Shown one piece after another: positions 12,275 through 20,640 of a DNA stretch of 64,000 nt. Made by a program: the position numbers and the translations under genes. Origin of the DNA: Vicinamibacteria bacterium (GTDB lineage Bacteria; Acidobacteriota; Vicinamibacteria; Fen-336); contig JAMQGV010000045.1 of NCBI GenBank assembly GCA_025994075.1, positions 29,290-93,289 of the forward strand, given 5' to 3'. Positions within the stretch are counted from its first letter, which is position 1. Every line of letters begins with the position of its first letter. Below the pieces are notes generated by a model. It had not been told where the DNA came from. It made no database searches and saw only the letters and a list, made by a program, of their open reading frames with translations.

Positions 12275-13237
12275 ATGAACGTGCGACGCCCTGCGGCGAC
12301 CCTCGCCGTGATCGGCGCCCTCGCGGCCGTGACCGGCTGTGGCGGCCAGAAGACGACCGAGGTGAATGCGATCGTCCCGAGCTTCGCGGTCAACCGGCCG
12401 CAGGCCCCGCTCGGCAGCGCGATCGAGGTCACCTACACCTGGACGCTCGAGCCCGGCGCGAAGAAGATCGCCGGCGACTACCGCGCCCTCGTCCACTACC
12501 TCGACTCCCACAAGGTCGTGCTGTTCACCGACGACCACACGCCGAACCCGGCCCCCGCGACGTGGGAGCCCGGCAAGACCTACTCGTACAAGCGCACAGT
12601 GTTCGTGCCGGTCTACCCCTACGTCGGCGACGTGCAGGTCGTGATGGGCCTGTACCCGGCCTCGGGCCGCGGCGAGCGCATCGCGATGAAGGGCGAGGAC
12701 CTCGGCCTGCGCGAGTACAAGGTCTCGAAGATGGAGTTCCTGCCGCAGACCGAGAACATCTATCTCGTGTACAAGGAGGGCTGGCACAGCCCCGAGTCGT
12801 CGCCGCAGAACCCGGGCCTGGAGCGCACCTGGACGAAGAAGGAAGCGCTGGCCTCCTTCAAGAACCCGAAGAAGGACGTGGTCGTCTATCTCGAGGCCGA
12901 CACCAACGCGAAGGCCTTCGACCAGCCGCCGGTGCTGACCGTCTCGGTGCAGGACAAGGCTGGCCTCGCGATCCCGATCGCGGACTCCGAGGTCTTCCTC
13001 AAGCGCATCCGCTTCAAGGCGGCCGACCTGGGCGACGGCGAGTGGGTCGACCTGAAGCTCGCGATGAACCAGTCCTTCGTGCCCAAGGCGCGCGGCGTCA
13101 ACAACACCGACGAGCGCGAGCTGGGCGTGATGGTCTATCACCTCTACGTCGGCGAGGCGGATCGCCTCGGCACGCTGCCCGAGGGCGGCGTCGAGGACGC
13201 CGCTCCGCTGACTCCCGCACCCGCCGCGAAGAAGTAG
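12275..13237 (+). CDS. Lipoprotein of unknown function
   Basis: The 320-residue product starts at ATG 12275 behind GGAGGAG and carries a signal peptide ending in the lipobox AVTGC. The mature part is beta-rich. It contains an immunoglobulin-like segment (EVTYTWTLEPGAKK, DYRALVHYLD, KTYSYKRTVFVPVYPYVG) of the kind found in extracellular accessory domains, and ends in a short Ala/Pro/Lys tail. It is monocistronic, with its own promoter and a strong terminator hairpin after the stop. I do not recognise a named family; a periplasmic or outer-membrane-anchored structural role is plausible but unproven. Confidence 0.7.
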   Translation: MNVRRPAATLAVIGALAAVTGCGGQKTTEVNAIVPSFAVNRPQAPLGSAIEVTYTWTLEPGAKKIAGDYRALVHYLDSHKVVLFTDDHTPNPAPATWEPGKTYSYKRTVFVPVYPYVGDVQVVMGLYPASGRGERIAMKGEDLGLREYKVSKMEFLPQTENIYLVYKEGWHSPESSPQNPGLERTWTKKEALASFKNPKKDVVVYLEADTNAKAFDQPPVLTVSVQDKAGLAIPIADSEVFLKRIRFKAADLGDGEWVDLKLAMNQSFVPKARGVNNTDERELGVMVYHLYVGEADRLGTLPEGGVEDAAPLTPAPAAKK

Positions 13238-13255
13238 CCGCGCGGGGCGCCGCCT

Positions 13256-13292
13256 GGGCCCGTTCTCCCCGGTTGCAGGGGAGGGCGGGCCC
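13256..13292. terminator. Strong bidirectional hairpin between convergent genes
   Basis: GGGCCCG (13256-13262) pairs with CGGGCCC (13286-13292), and inside it CTCCCC pairs with GGGGAG around the loop GGTTGCA. It lies between the stop codons of the plus-strand lipoprotein and the minus-strand MglA-type GTPase, so it can serve both. Confidence 0.75.
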
Positions 13293-13297
13293 TTCGT

Positions 13298-14491
13298 CTA
13301 TTCCCCCGGCTTCGCCTCGATCGCCAGGTCGAGCTGGAGGCGGGCTCGCGGCGCCGGCGTCAGCCGGACCTCGAGGGGGGCGACCCGCTCCTCGCCGCCC
13401 GGCGTCTCGAACACCAGCTCGACCCGCACGTTCGTGGCTCGCGCCAGGACCTCGGCGGGCAGCGTCACGCTGGCGCGGCGGCGGATCTCGGTCCGCTCGG
13501 GGCCGCGCAGCACGTCGTCGAGCTGAACCTCGGGGCTGCGCCGGGGCGCGGGCGCCTTCGCCTTGCCCGCGGCGAGGCTGCGCAGCTTCTCGAGCTCGTC
13601 GTGGATGTCGAGTTGGGGCCGGGTCTGGACCACGCGCAGGTGCTTGTCGGTGTCCTCCTCGGCGAACTCCACGCCGACGTCGCCGAGCAGGTGGCCGAGG
13701 GGGTCGGCGACTGGCGGGGCGGGCGCCTGGTGCGTCCGCGCAGCCGCCGGCACGGGCCCCGGGGCGGGCACGGGTGCGGCGGGCGGCGCCGGCGCGGGGC
13801 GCACGCTCGGGACCGGCGCGACCACCGCTGTCGGCGCGACGACCGGGGGAGGCGGAGCCGGCACGGCAGGGCGGGCGACCGCGGGCTTGCGGTCGGCCTG
13901 GGCGCGGGCGCGGATGCCGCTGATCACTTCCTTCGAGATGCCCTTGAGCGTCTCGAAGACCCCGATGCCGTGCAGCGCGGCCGCCTCGAACTTGGGGAAC
14001 CGGCCCTGCGGGTTCAGGTTCTGGTCGAGTTCCTCGATCGAGAGCGTGTTGCGGATGTCGCGCTTGTTGTACTGGAGCACCAGCGGCACGTCCGTGCCGG
14101 CGGCCAGCCCCAGCTCGCGCAGGTTGGTCTCCATGTTGCTGAACGACTCGACGTTGGCGTCGAGCATGGCGACCTGCGAGTCGGCCACGAACACGATGCC
14201 GTCGACCCCCTTCAGCACCAGCTTGCGGGTGGCGTCGTAGAACACCTGGCCGGGCACGGTGTAGAGCTGGAGCCGGACCTTCATGCCGCCGATCACGCCG
14301 ACGTCCAGCGGCAGCAGGTCGAAGAAGAGGGTGCGGTCGGCCTCGGTCTCCAGGCTGACCATCTCGCCGCGCGAGCCGGGCGCGGTCTTCTTGTGGATGA
14401 ACTGCAGGTTGGTCGTCTTCCCGCACAAGCCAGGACCGTAGTACACGATCTTGGCCGTCATCTGCATCGTGGTGTAGTTCAGGAAGACCAC
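13298..14491 (-). CDS. mglA: MglA-type small GTPase with long C-terminal extension
   Basis: The first 200 or so residues match MglA-type GTPases, which control polarity and motility in bacteria. Visible features are the P-loop GPGLCGKTT, the TVPGQVFYDATR switch (MglA proteins have this in place of the Ras DxxG) and the NKRD base-recognition motif. An Ala/Pro-rich linker of about 70 residues follows. After it comes a domain of about 120 residues with a short helix (DIHDELEKLRSLA) and a beta-rich end. Typical MglA stops after the GTPase. GTG at 14491 gives the expected MVFLNYTT N terminus, but no good ribosome-binding site is seen. Confidence 0.85.
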   Translation of the reverse strand: MVFLNYTTMQMTAKIVYYGPGLCGKTTNLQFIHKKTAPGSRGEMVSLETEADRTLFFDLLPLDVGVIGGMKVRLQLYTVPGQVFYDATRKLVLKGVDGIVFVADSQVAMLDANVESFSNMETNLRELGLAAGTDVPLVLQYNKRDIRNTLSIEELDQNLNPQGRFPKFEAAALHGIGVFETLKGISKEVISGIRARAQADRKPAVARPAVPAPPPPVVAPTAVVAPVPSVRPAPAPPAAPVPAPGPVPAAARTHQAPAPPVADPLGHLLGDVGVEFAEEDTDKHLRVVQTRPQLDIHDELEKLRSLAAGKAKAPAPRRSPEVQLDDVLRGPERTEIRRRASVTLPAEVLARATNVRVELVFETPGGEERVAPLEVRLTPAPRARLQLDLAIEAKPGE

Positions 14492-14553
14492 GGTCAGGGA
14501 GCATAACACCCGGGCCGCGAGCGCCGGCAAGCTCGCACGGCCGGCCGCGGGCC

Positions 14554-15027
14554 TTAGAAGGTGATGCCGACGCCCAGCGAGTAGCGCTTCTCGAGCGGGA
14601 GCAGCGCGTCTTCGGGCAGCGTGTAGGAGCGGAACTCCGCGCGGGCGAAGGCGGGCCCGAGCTTCGCGCGGATGCCGAGCACCAGGGCCGACAGGCGCCC
14701 CGTGTCGGACACGTTGCGGAAGCTCTGGCGGTAGAGGCCGACGCCGAGACCGCCGTAGGGCACGATCAGGTCGAGCGGCGGCGAGATCAGCACCGAAGCG
14801 GTGAAGGCCGTCACGGAGCCCGAGGGCGTGGCCGCCTCGACGGGCAGCCGCATCGCTTCGCCCTCGAGCGTCACCAGGCCCAGCAGCCGCGCGCCGAGCG
14901 ATCCGCCGTAACCCTGGCCCCAGGTCGCCTGCGGGCCGCCGGCCGCGACGAAGGCGGTCAGGTCCATCGCCGCGGCGGGCGGTGACAGGGCCAGGGCCGC
15001 CACCGCAGCCCGCCAGGTGCGCCTCAA
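14554..15027 (-). CDS. Small outer-membrane beta-barrel-like protein
   Basis: The 157-residue product starts at TTG 15027, overlapping the preceding stop as TTGA. A signal peptide (RRTWRAAVAALALS, cleavage near PAAA) is followed by alternating hydrophobic strands. It ends in YSLGVGITF, whose terminal aromatic residue is typical of outer-membrane barrels. The size fits an eight-stranded barrel. The substrate and role are unknown. Confidence 0.6.
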   Translation of the reverse strand: MRRTWRAAVAALALSPPAAAMDLTAFVAAGGPQATWGQGYGGSLGARLLGLVTLEGEAMRLPVEAATPSGSVTAFTASVLISPPLDLIVPYGGLGVGLYRQSFRNVSDTGRLSALVLGIRAKLGPAFARAEFRSYTLPEDALLPLEKRYSLGVGITF

Positions 15028-16343
15028 GACGCGGCCGTCCTGCGGCGCGGTCGCTCCGTCCCCAGCTTGTTGTAGAGCGTCTTGGGATCGATCCCCAGCT
15101 CGCGGGCCGTGCGCCCGCGGTGACCGCCGTTGCGGCGCAGTGCCGCCTCGATGTACGCCCTCTCGACGGCCCGCAGCGGCAGCCCCGCGGCCAGCTCGAG
15201 CCCGGCGCGGGCGGCCGACGGCACCGGCAGCGCAGCGGCGTCGATGACCTCGCCCTGTGCACGGGCAGCCGCCCACAGCGTGGCGAGCCGCAGCTCTTCG
15301 ACGTTGCCGGGCCACCGCGCCGAACTCCAGTGCTCGAGCGCCTCGGGCGCGAAGCGCAACGGGCCGGGCCGGCTCCGGGCGAGGAAGTGCTCGGCCAGCG
15401 GGGCGACGTCGGCGGGGCGCTCGCGCAGCGGCGGCACCCGGAAGCGGTGGCCGTCGAGGCGATCGAAGAGAGCGGGCTCGAGGCGGCCTGCTCGCACGAA
15501 TGCGTCGAGGGTGCCGCGGCAGGTCGAGATCACGCGCACGTCCGCGGCGATCGCCCGCGCGGCCCCCGCGCGGAACAGCTCGCGGCTCTCCAGCAGCCGC
15601 AGCAGCCGCGCCTGCAGCCCCGGTCCGAGCGCCTCCACTCCGCGCAGCAGCAGCACGCCGCCGTCCGCCGCCTCGGCCAGCCCGGGGCGGGTGCCGGCGC
15701 CGAACAGCGCCTCCTCGAGGTCGCGCTCGCCGCGGCCCTCGCACTCGACGTCCACGAACGGCGCGCCGGCGCGCGCCGAGGCCGCGTGGATGCGGCGGGC
15801 GCAGGCGGCCTTGCCCGTGCCGCGCTCGCCTTCGAGCAGCACCGGCAGCTCAGACGCCGCGGCGCGATCGAGCGCGGCGACGAGCGCCCGGCTCGCGGGG
15901 TCGGCCGCGACCAGCGGCTGCGGCGGCCGCGCGGCGAGTCGCGCGCGGAGCCGCTCCGCCGCGCGACCGGTGCGGGCGTCGTGCTCGGCCTCGCGGACGC
16001 GGAGCTCGAGCTCGTCGTCGGGCCCGTCGGGAGCCACCCAGCCGGCGGCACCCCCGGCGAGCAGCGCCCGGCCCTCGTGGAACGGCGTTCGCGCCAGCAG
16101 CAGCAGCCGCGTCGGCAGCTCCTCGGCCCGCAGCCGGGCCACGATCTCGGCGCTGCCCGCGTCGGGCAGGGCGGGGTCGAGCAGCACGACGTCGAACGCT
16201 TCCTCGTCGAGGTGGGCGAGTGCCTCGGCGGCGGCATGGGCCAGGACGACCACGCGCGACGGGCCCAGCGCCTCGCGCAGGCGCTCGCCCGCAGACCGGG
16301 AGCCGGCCACGACGAGCACGCGCGCGGAAGCGGGGTGGAGCAC
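15024..16343 (-). CDS. Degenerate NtrC-like response regulator
   Basis: The roughly 439-residue protein keeps the three-domain outline of sigma-54 activators: receiver (about 5-120), AAA+ (about 150-370) and Fis-type helix-turn-helix (RTARELGIDPKTLYNKL at the C terminus). Key sites have changed. The receiver lacks the N-terminal acidic pair (VLVVAGS) and the conserved Lys, although the phospho-acceptor Asp in LLDPALPD remains. The AAA+ domain has no GAFTGA loop (ALFGAGTRPGLAEAADGG spans the place) and a weak Walker B (VLLLRGVE). It probably binds DNA but cannot remodel sigma-54 polymerase. The GTG start at 16343 lies five bases after the preceding stop. Confidence 0.75.
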   Translation of the reverse strand: MLHPASARVLVVAGSRSAGERLREALGPSRVVVLAHAAAEALAHLDEEAFDVVLLDPALPDAGSAEIVARLRAEELPTRLLLLARTPFHEGRALLAGGAAGWVAPDGPDDELELRVREAEHDARTGRAAERLRARLAARPPQPLVAADPASRALVAALDRAAASELPVLLEGERGTGKAACARRIHAASARAGAPFVDVECEGRGERDLEEALFGAGTRPGLAEAADGGVLLLRGVEALGPGLQARLLRLLESRELFRAGAARAIAADVRVISTCRGTLDAFVRAGRLEPALFDRLDGHRFRVPPLRERPADVAPLAEHFLARSRPGPLRFAPEALEHWSSARWPGNVEELRLATLWAAARAQGEVIDAAALPVPSAARAGLELAAGLPLRAVERAYIEAALRRNGGHRGRTARELGIDPKTLYNKLGTERPRRRTAAS

Positions 16344-16348
16344 CGCCC

Positions 16349-16567
16349 CTATTCGACCACGATCCGGCGCCCGCGCCGCGCGCGGGGCTTCGGCTCCGCG
16401 GCCTCCGTCTCCTCCATGCGCTCGAGCTGCCAGCGGCAGAGCAGGATCACGCCCTCCAGGATCTGGCGCTTGGCGAGGCGCAGCTTCTCGCGGTCGACGC
16501 CGGACTCCTCCAGCAGCTCGGACACCATGCAACAGGCCTTGCGAGGGCCTTTCTCACGCGCGGGCAT
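16349..16567 (-). CDS. Small conserved-looking basic/acidic protein
   Basis: The product is 72 residues, starting at ATG 16567. It overlaps the end of the last ArsA-like gene by 14 bases and precedes the degenerate regulator. It has two helices (about 14-50) with a Cys-Cys pair near residue 12 and a basic C terminus (RARRGRR). The tight overlaps argue that it is translated with the ArsA set. It is not recognised. Confidence 0.55.
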   Translation of the reverse strand: MPAREKGPRKACCMVSELLEESGVDREKLRLAKRQILEGVILLCRWQLERMEETEAAEPKPRARRGRRIVVE

Positions 16568-17732
16568 GGCGCATTCTCTCTCCGAAAGCGACCCGCAGCC
16601 GGCGGTCGCGGAAGGTGGCGCCGGTGATCCGGCGCCCGGCCAGGGTGCGTGGCAGCAGCAGCGTGCGGCGCTGGTTGTCGACCTGGATCACGAGGTCCTC
16701 GCCCGAGGCGTGGACGTCGATCGCGTCCTTGTCGGCGAACGGGAGGCGCACGTAGAGCGCGTAGCCGCGCCCCTCGCGCTTCACCTCGACCGGCCGCTCC
16801 TCGTGCATCACGGCCGCCGGGTCGTGGCCGTCGAACACCTCGCGCGCGAACTCCGAAAGGCGCGGCAGGCCGACCATCTCGCGGTCGAACTGGCGGGCGA
16901 CCAGGAACGGCAGCGGCTCGAAGGCCTTGCGCGCGTGGCCCAGGTGGCGGGCCTGGATCTCCATCCAGCGGTCGAAGTAGCCGCCGCGCGCCTCCTCGGG
17001 CAGCACCCGGTTGGCGACCACCGCGTCGACCGAGAAGCCGAACAGGTTCAGGTAGGTGTAGAGGCGCTCGGACTCCTTGACGACCATGCGCTCGGGGTAG
17101 AGCACGAGCCGGATCGAGCTCTGCTTCGGGTCCTGCAGCAGCGGGCCGAGGTCCTGCATCTGCTCGTAGAGCGCCTTGACCGCCCCGAACACGTCGTCGG
17201 GCGGCAGCGGCAGGTCGGTGATGTGCTGGGCGACGGGCCGCACGGTGCGCACGATCGAGCGCTGCAGCGGGAAGATGCGGGTGAAGTAGAACGACAGCAC
17301 CTCGGGCACCGCCAGCATGCGCACGGTCTCGCCGGTCGGCGCGCAGTCGACGACGACGAAGTCGTAGTCTGGCGCGTAACGGCGCACCTTGAGCAGGCTG
17401 AACAGCTCCTCGAGCCCGGGCAGGATCGCGATCTCCTCGGCCACCGCGTCGGCCACGCCCTTGGCGGTCATGAAGCGGGTGAGCCACTCGTGGATCACGC
17501 CCCAGTGGGACTCCAGCTCGAGGCCGACGTCGATCTCCAGCGCGTCGAGGTTGGGGGCGATGCGGGTCGGCTCGCCGCCGACCGGCACGTCGAGCGCGTC
17601 GGCGAGCGAGTGGGCCGCGTCGGTGCTGACCACGAGCGTGCGGTGGCCGAGTTGGGCGGCGCGCACGGCGGACGCCGCGGACAGGCTCGTCTTGCCGACG
17701 CCGCCCTTCCCGGAGTAGAGGACGATCCTCAC
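16554..17732 (-). CDS. ArsA/Get3-like ATPase with HSP20-like C-terminal domain
   Basis: This is the third of three adjacent ArsA-like genes (392 residues). It has the deviant Walker A GKGGVGKT near residue 10, the VVSTDAAHSL segment and the ArsA signature CAPTGETVRML. The last 90 residues form a beta-sandwich (RGYALYVRLPF to RRLRVAFGE), matching the HSP20-like domain appended to some bacterial ArsA homologues. True arsenite pumps have a duplicated ATPase and metalloid cysteines, which are absent here. A role in membrane-protein or envelope handling is more likely but unproven. GTG at 17732 overlaps the previous stop as GTGA. Confidence 0.85.
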   Translation of the reverse strand: MRIVLYSGKGGVGKTSLSAASAVRAAQLGHRTLVVSTDAAHSLADALDVPVGGEPTRIAPNLDALEIDVGLELESHWGVIHEWLTRFMTAKGVADAVAEEIAILPGLEELFSLLKVRRYAPDYDFVVVDCAPTGETVRMLAVPEVLSFYFTRIFPLQRSIVRTVRPVAQHITDLPLPPDDVFGAVKALYEQMQDLGPLLQDPKQSSIRLVLYPERMVVKESERLYTYLNLFGFSVDAVVANRVLPEEARGGYFDRWMEIQARHLGHARKAFEPLPFLVARQFDREMVGLPRLSEFAREVFDGHDPAAVMHEERPVEVKREGRGYALYVRLPFADKDAIDVHASGEDLVIQVDNQRRTLLLPRTLAGRRITGATFRDRRLRVAFGERMRHARA

Positions 17733-18895
17733 GCCCGGGCTCCCGCGGTGCGCCGCAGCCGTCGGCGTGGCAGCGTGCGGGCGCCCAGGATCAGCTCGCC
17801 GGCCTCGCGCAGCCCGCGCAGGTCGTGGATGTCCTGCTCCAGCTCCGGCACCAGCAGCGGCGGCTGGCCGGTGTCGACCTCGAGCCGCACCAGCCCCTTC
17901 GCCTCGGCGCGGGCCAGCGTCTGCATGTCGCGGTGGACCGCGGCCAGCTTGGCGGCGAGCTCCTCGTCCAGGCGCGGCAGCGGGCCGCCGGGGTCGGGCT
18001 CGTGGGCGGGGTCGGGGTGGAGGCGGTTGACGATCAGGGCGACGAAGGGCATCTGCTTCTCGGCCAGCCGGTCGTGGAAGAAACGCGCCTCGTCGAGGGT
18101 GGCGCGGGCGGGGCCGGTGACCAGCACGAAGCCCGACGACGGCTCCTTCAGCATCGCCTGCACCTTCGCGGCGCGGTCGCGGAAGCCGTCGTACATCGAT
18201 TCGAGTGCCAGGAAGAACTCCGAGAGGTCCTGCAGGAACTGCATGCCGAGCATCGAGTCGACCAGCTTCATGGCCAGCGCCCCGGTCCGGGTGGCGATCC
18301 TGACGGTGATGCGGCCGGCGGCGAAGTAGGGGCGCAGGAAGAAGCGCAGCGTGGAGGAATCGAGGAAGCGGATCAGCCGGTCCGGCGCGTCGAGGAAGTC
18401 GAGCGCGTGGCGGGTGGGCGGGGTGTCGAGGATCACCAGGTCGAAGCGCTCGTCCTGCGTGAGTTCGAGCAGCTTCTCGGTCGCCAGGTACTCGTGCGAG
18501 CCGTAGAGCGCGGCGGAGAAGCCCTGGTAGAAGCGGTTGGCGAAGATGCGCTCGCGGGCCTCCGCGTCCTTCGCGTAGCGCACGACCAGCGCGTCGAACG
18601 TGGTCTTGGTGTCGAGCGTCATCGCCCACATCTCGCCCGCGGCGTCGGGCGCCACCTTCTTCAGGTCGAGTGCGCGCGGCCGGTCCGACAGCCGGGTGAG
18701 GCCCAGGCTCGTGGCCAGCCGCCGCGACGGGTCGATCGTGCAGACGAGGGCGCGCCGGCCGAGCAGCGCGGACTGCAGCGCGAGCGCCGCCGCCGTCGTC
18801 GTCTTGCCGACGCCGCCGGCGCCGCCGACGACCAGCACCTTCCGCTCGCGCAGCGCCTCGAGCAGCGCTGCGGCGGGCTCGCGGCGCGGGCTCAA
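17729..18895 (-). CDS. ArsA/Get3-like ATPase, second of three
   Basis: The 388-residue ATPase has P-loop GGAGGVGKTT, the switch segment TIDPSRRLATSLG and the signature DTPPTRHALDFLD. It starts at TTG 18895 with GGAGG four bases ahead and overlaps the previous gene as TTGA. The family uses ATP-driven dimer opening and closing to carry hydrophobic clients or metalloids; the client here is unknown. The middle segment (RFLDSSTLRFFLRPYFAAGR) is hydrophobic and could form a client groove. Confidence 0.85.
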   Translation of the reverse strand: MSPRREPAAALLEALRERKVLVVGGAGGVGKTTTAAALALQSALLGRRALVCTIDPSRRLATSLGLTRLSDRPRALDLKKVAPDAAGEMWAMTLDTKTTFDALVVRYAKDAEARERIFANRFYQGFSAALYGSHEYLATEKLLELTQDERFDLVILDTPPTRHALDFLDAPDRLIRFLDSSTLRFFLRPYFAAGRITVRIATRTGALAMKLVDSMLGMQFLQDLSEFFLALESMYDGFRDRAAKVQAMLKEPSSGFVLVTGPARATLDEARFFHDRLAEKQMPFVALIVNRLHPDPAHEPDPGGPLPRLDEELAAKLAAVHRDMQTLARAEAKGLVRLEVDTGQPPLLVPELEQDIHDLRGLREAGELILGARTLPRRRLRRTAGARA

Positions 18896-19830
18896 GCGGC
18901 CTCCAGGCGCTGGGCCAGCCGCCGCAGCTCGGCCTCGCCGAACTGTTCGACGAACAGCCGCGGCAGCCGCACCAGCGGCAGCGAGGTCGCCTTGCGCAGC
19001 CGCGTCTCGTAGAAGCGGGTCAGCTTGCGCCGCCGCATCTGGCGGCGGGCGGCGACCAGCGCGCCGCGCAGGGTGACGCCGCGGGCCAGCCGGCCGCCGC
19101 GCTCGGCCGCCAGCAGGTCCAGCACCTGCGCCTCCTCGCGGGTGTCGAAGACCGGCTCGTGGCACTGGTTGAGGATCACGGCTTCCGCGCTGATGCCGAC
19201 CTCGTCGCGGGCCTGCTCGAGGAACTCGAGGCCTTCGACGACCGCCATCTCCTCCGGGATCGCGACCACCGCCAGCCCGGTGCGGGCGGCGTCCTGGAGC
19301 TGGGCGACGATCCGGCGCGCGGCGTTGCCCACCGGGCCGATCGGGATCGCCGTGGAGGCGGCCGCGGGCACCTTCAGGAAGCTGAGGCCGTGCCCGGTCG
19401 ACGGCGCGTCGACGATCACCAGGTCGAACGCGTGGCGCTCGGTCGTCAGGTCCATGATCTTGCCGAGCAGCATCAGCTCGGGCAGGCCCGGCGCCGCGGC
19501 GTAGAAGCGCTGGTAGATCGGGCTCTGGAGGATCTTCCGCACGAACAGCTCGACGTGCAGCGTGCGCCGGACGTACTCCTCCATCACGGCGGTCGGCTCG
19601 AGGTTGATCGTGAAGAGCCCGGGCCGGACCTCGAAGGGCTCGATCGGCGAGCTGCCGGGCTGGCCGCCGAGCAGCCGCGCCGCCGGCAGCGGCGCCTCGA
19701 TCTCGACCAGGCAGGTGCGCCGGCCCCGCCGCTGCGCGCACAGCGCCAGCGCGGCGCCGACGACGCTCTTGCCGACCCCGCCCTTGCCGGAGAGGAACAG
19801 CAGTCGTCGCGAGAGCAGCCTGTCGAGCAC
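18892..19830 (-). CDS. ArsA/Get3-like ATPase, first of three
   Basis: The 312-residue ATPase begins at GTG 19830 with P-loop SGKGGVGKSVVGAALA and the signature VDAPSTGHGLSFL. It is shorter than its two downstream relatives and lacks an added C-terminal domain. There is no ribosome-binding site; a TAGAAT box sits six bases before the start, suggesting a leaderless transcript for the whole ATPase set. It is divergent from the DUF4375-like gene. Confidence 0.83.
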   Translation of the reverse strand: MLDRLLSRRLLFLSGKGGVGKSVVGAALALCAQRRGRRTCLVEIEAPLPAARLLGGQPGSSPIEPFEVRPGLFTINLEPTAVMEEYVRRTLHVELFVRKILQSPIYQRFYAAAPGLPELMLLGKIMDLTTERHAFDLVIVDAPSTGHGLSFLKVPAAASTAIPIGPVGNAARRIVAQLQDAARTGLAVVAIPEEMAVVEGLEFLEQARDEVGISAEAVILNQCHEPVFDTREEAQVLDLLAAERGGRLARGVTLRGALVAARRQMRRRKLTRFYETRLRKATSLPLVRLPRLFVEQFGEAELRRLAQRLEAA

Positions 19831-19885
19831 GGGTGGATTCTACGGCGGCCTTGCGCGGCCGGCCCCGCGCTGGCATGTTCGTGCG

Positions 19886-20635
19886 GTGACGAGCCCCGCC
19901 GCGAACCGCGACGTGTCGTCGCTGGTGGACGCCGTCGTCGTGCGCGTCGAGGCGTTGTGCGCGAAGGCGCCCGCGGCGACGGGGATCGCCGACGCGCGGG
20001 CGCGGGCCGAGAGCGAGCTGTTCCGGCTCGCGCGCGAGGGCGGGGTCGCGGGGCTCGAGCAGCTCGTGTCGCGGCTCGCCGCCGCGGGCCACGCGCTGGA
20101 GCCGGTGGCGACCTCGGGCCCGTGGCGCGGGTGGCGGGAGACGCGGCCGCAGGGGACGCTGACGCTCGAGGCGTGTCCCGGCCCCGTGCTGATCGCTGCC
20201 TCCGTGAAGTGGGAGGCGCCCGTCGCAGCGAAGAAGGAGACGGCCGCCGCGCGTGCTCGCAGCGCGCTGCACGCCGCCTTCTACCGCCGCCTCGACGCGG
20301 CGGCCGGGCTCGGCCCCGAGGCCGGCAGGCCGCGGCCGCGCCGGCTCGCGCGCGGGGACCGGCTGGTGCGGCTCATCGGCGAACTCGAGGCCGACGTCCA
20401 CAACGGCGGCTTCTCGCAGTACCTGCTCAACAAGGGCCGGCGGCGCGCGCGGGCGGCGCTGCTGGCGCTCGAGGAGATCGGCGCGGCGCGCACGGCGCGC
20501 TGGCTGCGCCAGGCGCTCGACGCGGGTGAAGACGAGGCGGCCCTGAACCGGCTGGACGCCGCCTTCGAGGCGCGGGGCGAGGACCTGGCGGGCCGCTGCG
20601 CACGCCACCTGCGCCGCATCGAGCGAGAGGGGTGA
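19886..20635 (+). CDS. DUF4375-like (DMP19-type) protein
   Basis: The 249-residue protein starts at GTG 19886. Its C-terminal half carries the pattern LEADVHNGGFSQYLLNKG followed by alternating helices (EEIGAARTARWLRQAL), which matches the DMP19/DUF4375 family of small acidic or DNA-mimic-like proteins. The N-terminal part is Ala-rich and unassigned. It is coupled to the macrodomain gene just downstream. Confidence 0.6.
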   Translation: MTSPAANRDVSSLVDAVVVRVEALCAKAPAATGIADARARAESELFRLAREGGVAGLEQLVSRLAAAGHALEPVATSGPWRGWRETRPQGTLTLEACPGPVLIAASVKWEAPVAAKKETAAARARSALHAAFYRRLDAAAGLGPEAGRPRPRRLARGDRLVRLIGELEADVHNGGFSQYLLNKGRRRARAALLALEEIGAARTARWLRQALDAGEDEAALNRLDAAFEARGEDLAGRCARHLRRIEREG

Positions 20636-20640
20636 GCCGC

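Noticed and set aside
15024..16343. Functional sigma-54 activator
   Set aside because: The GAFTGA loop and a proper Walker B are missing, so this reading was replaced by a degenerate DNA-binding regulator.
16554..18895. Arsenite efflux operon
   Set aside because: No ArsB membrane pump, ArsR or ArsC, and no metalloid-binding cysteine triad in the ATPases.
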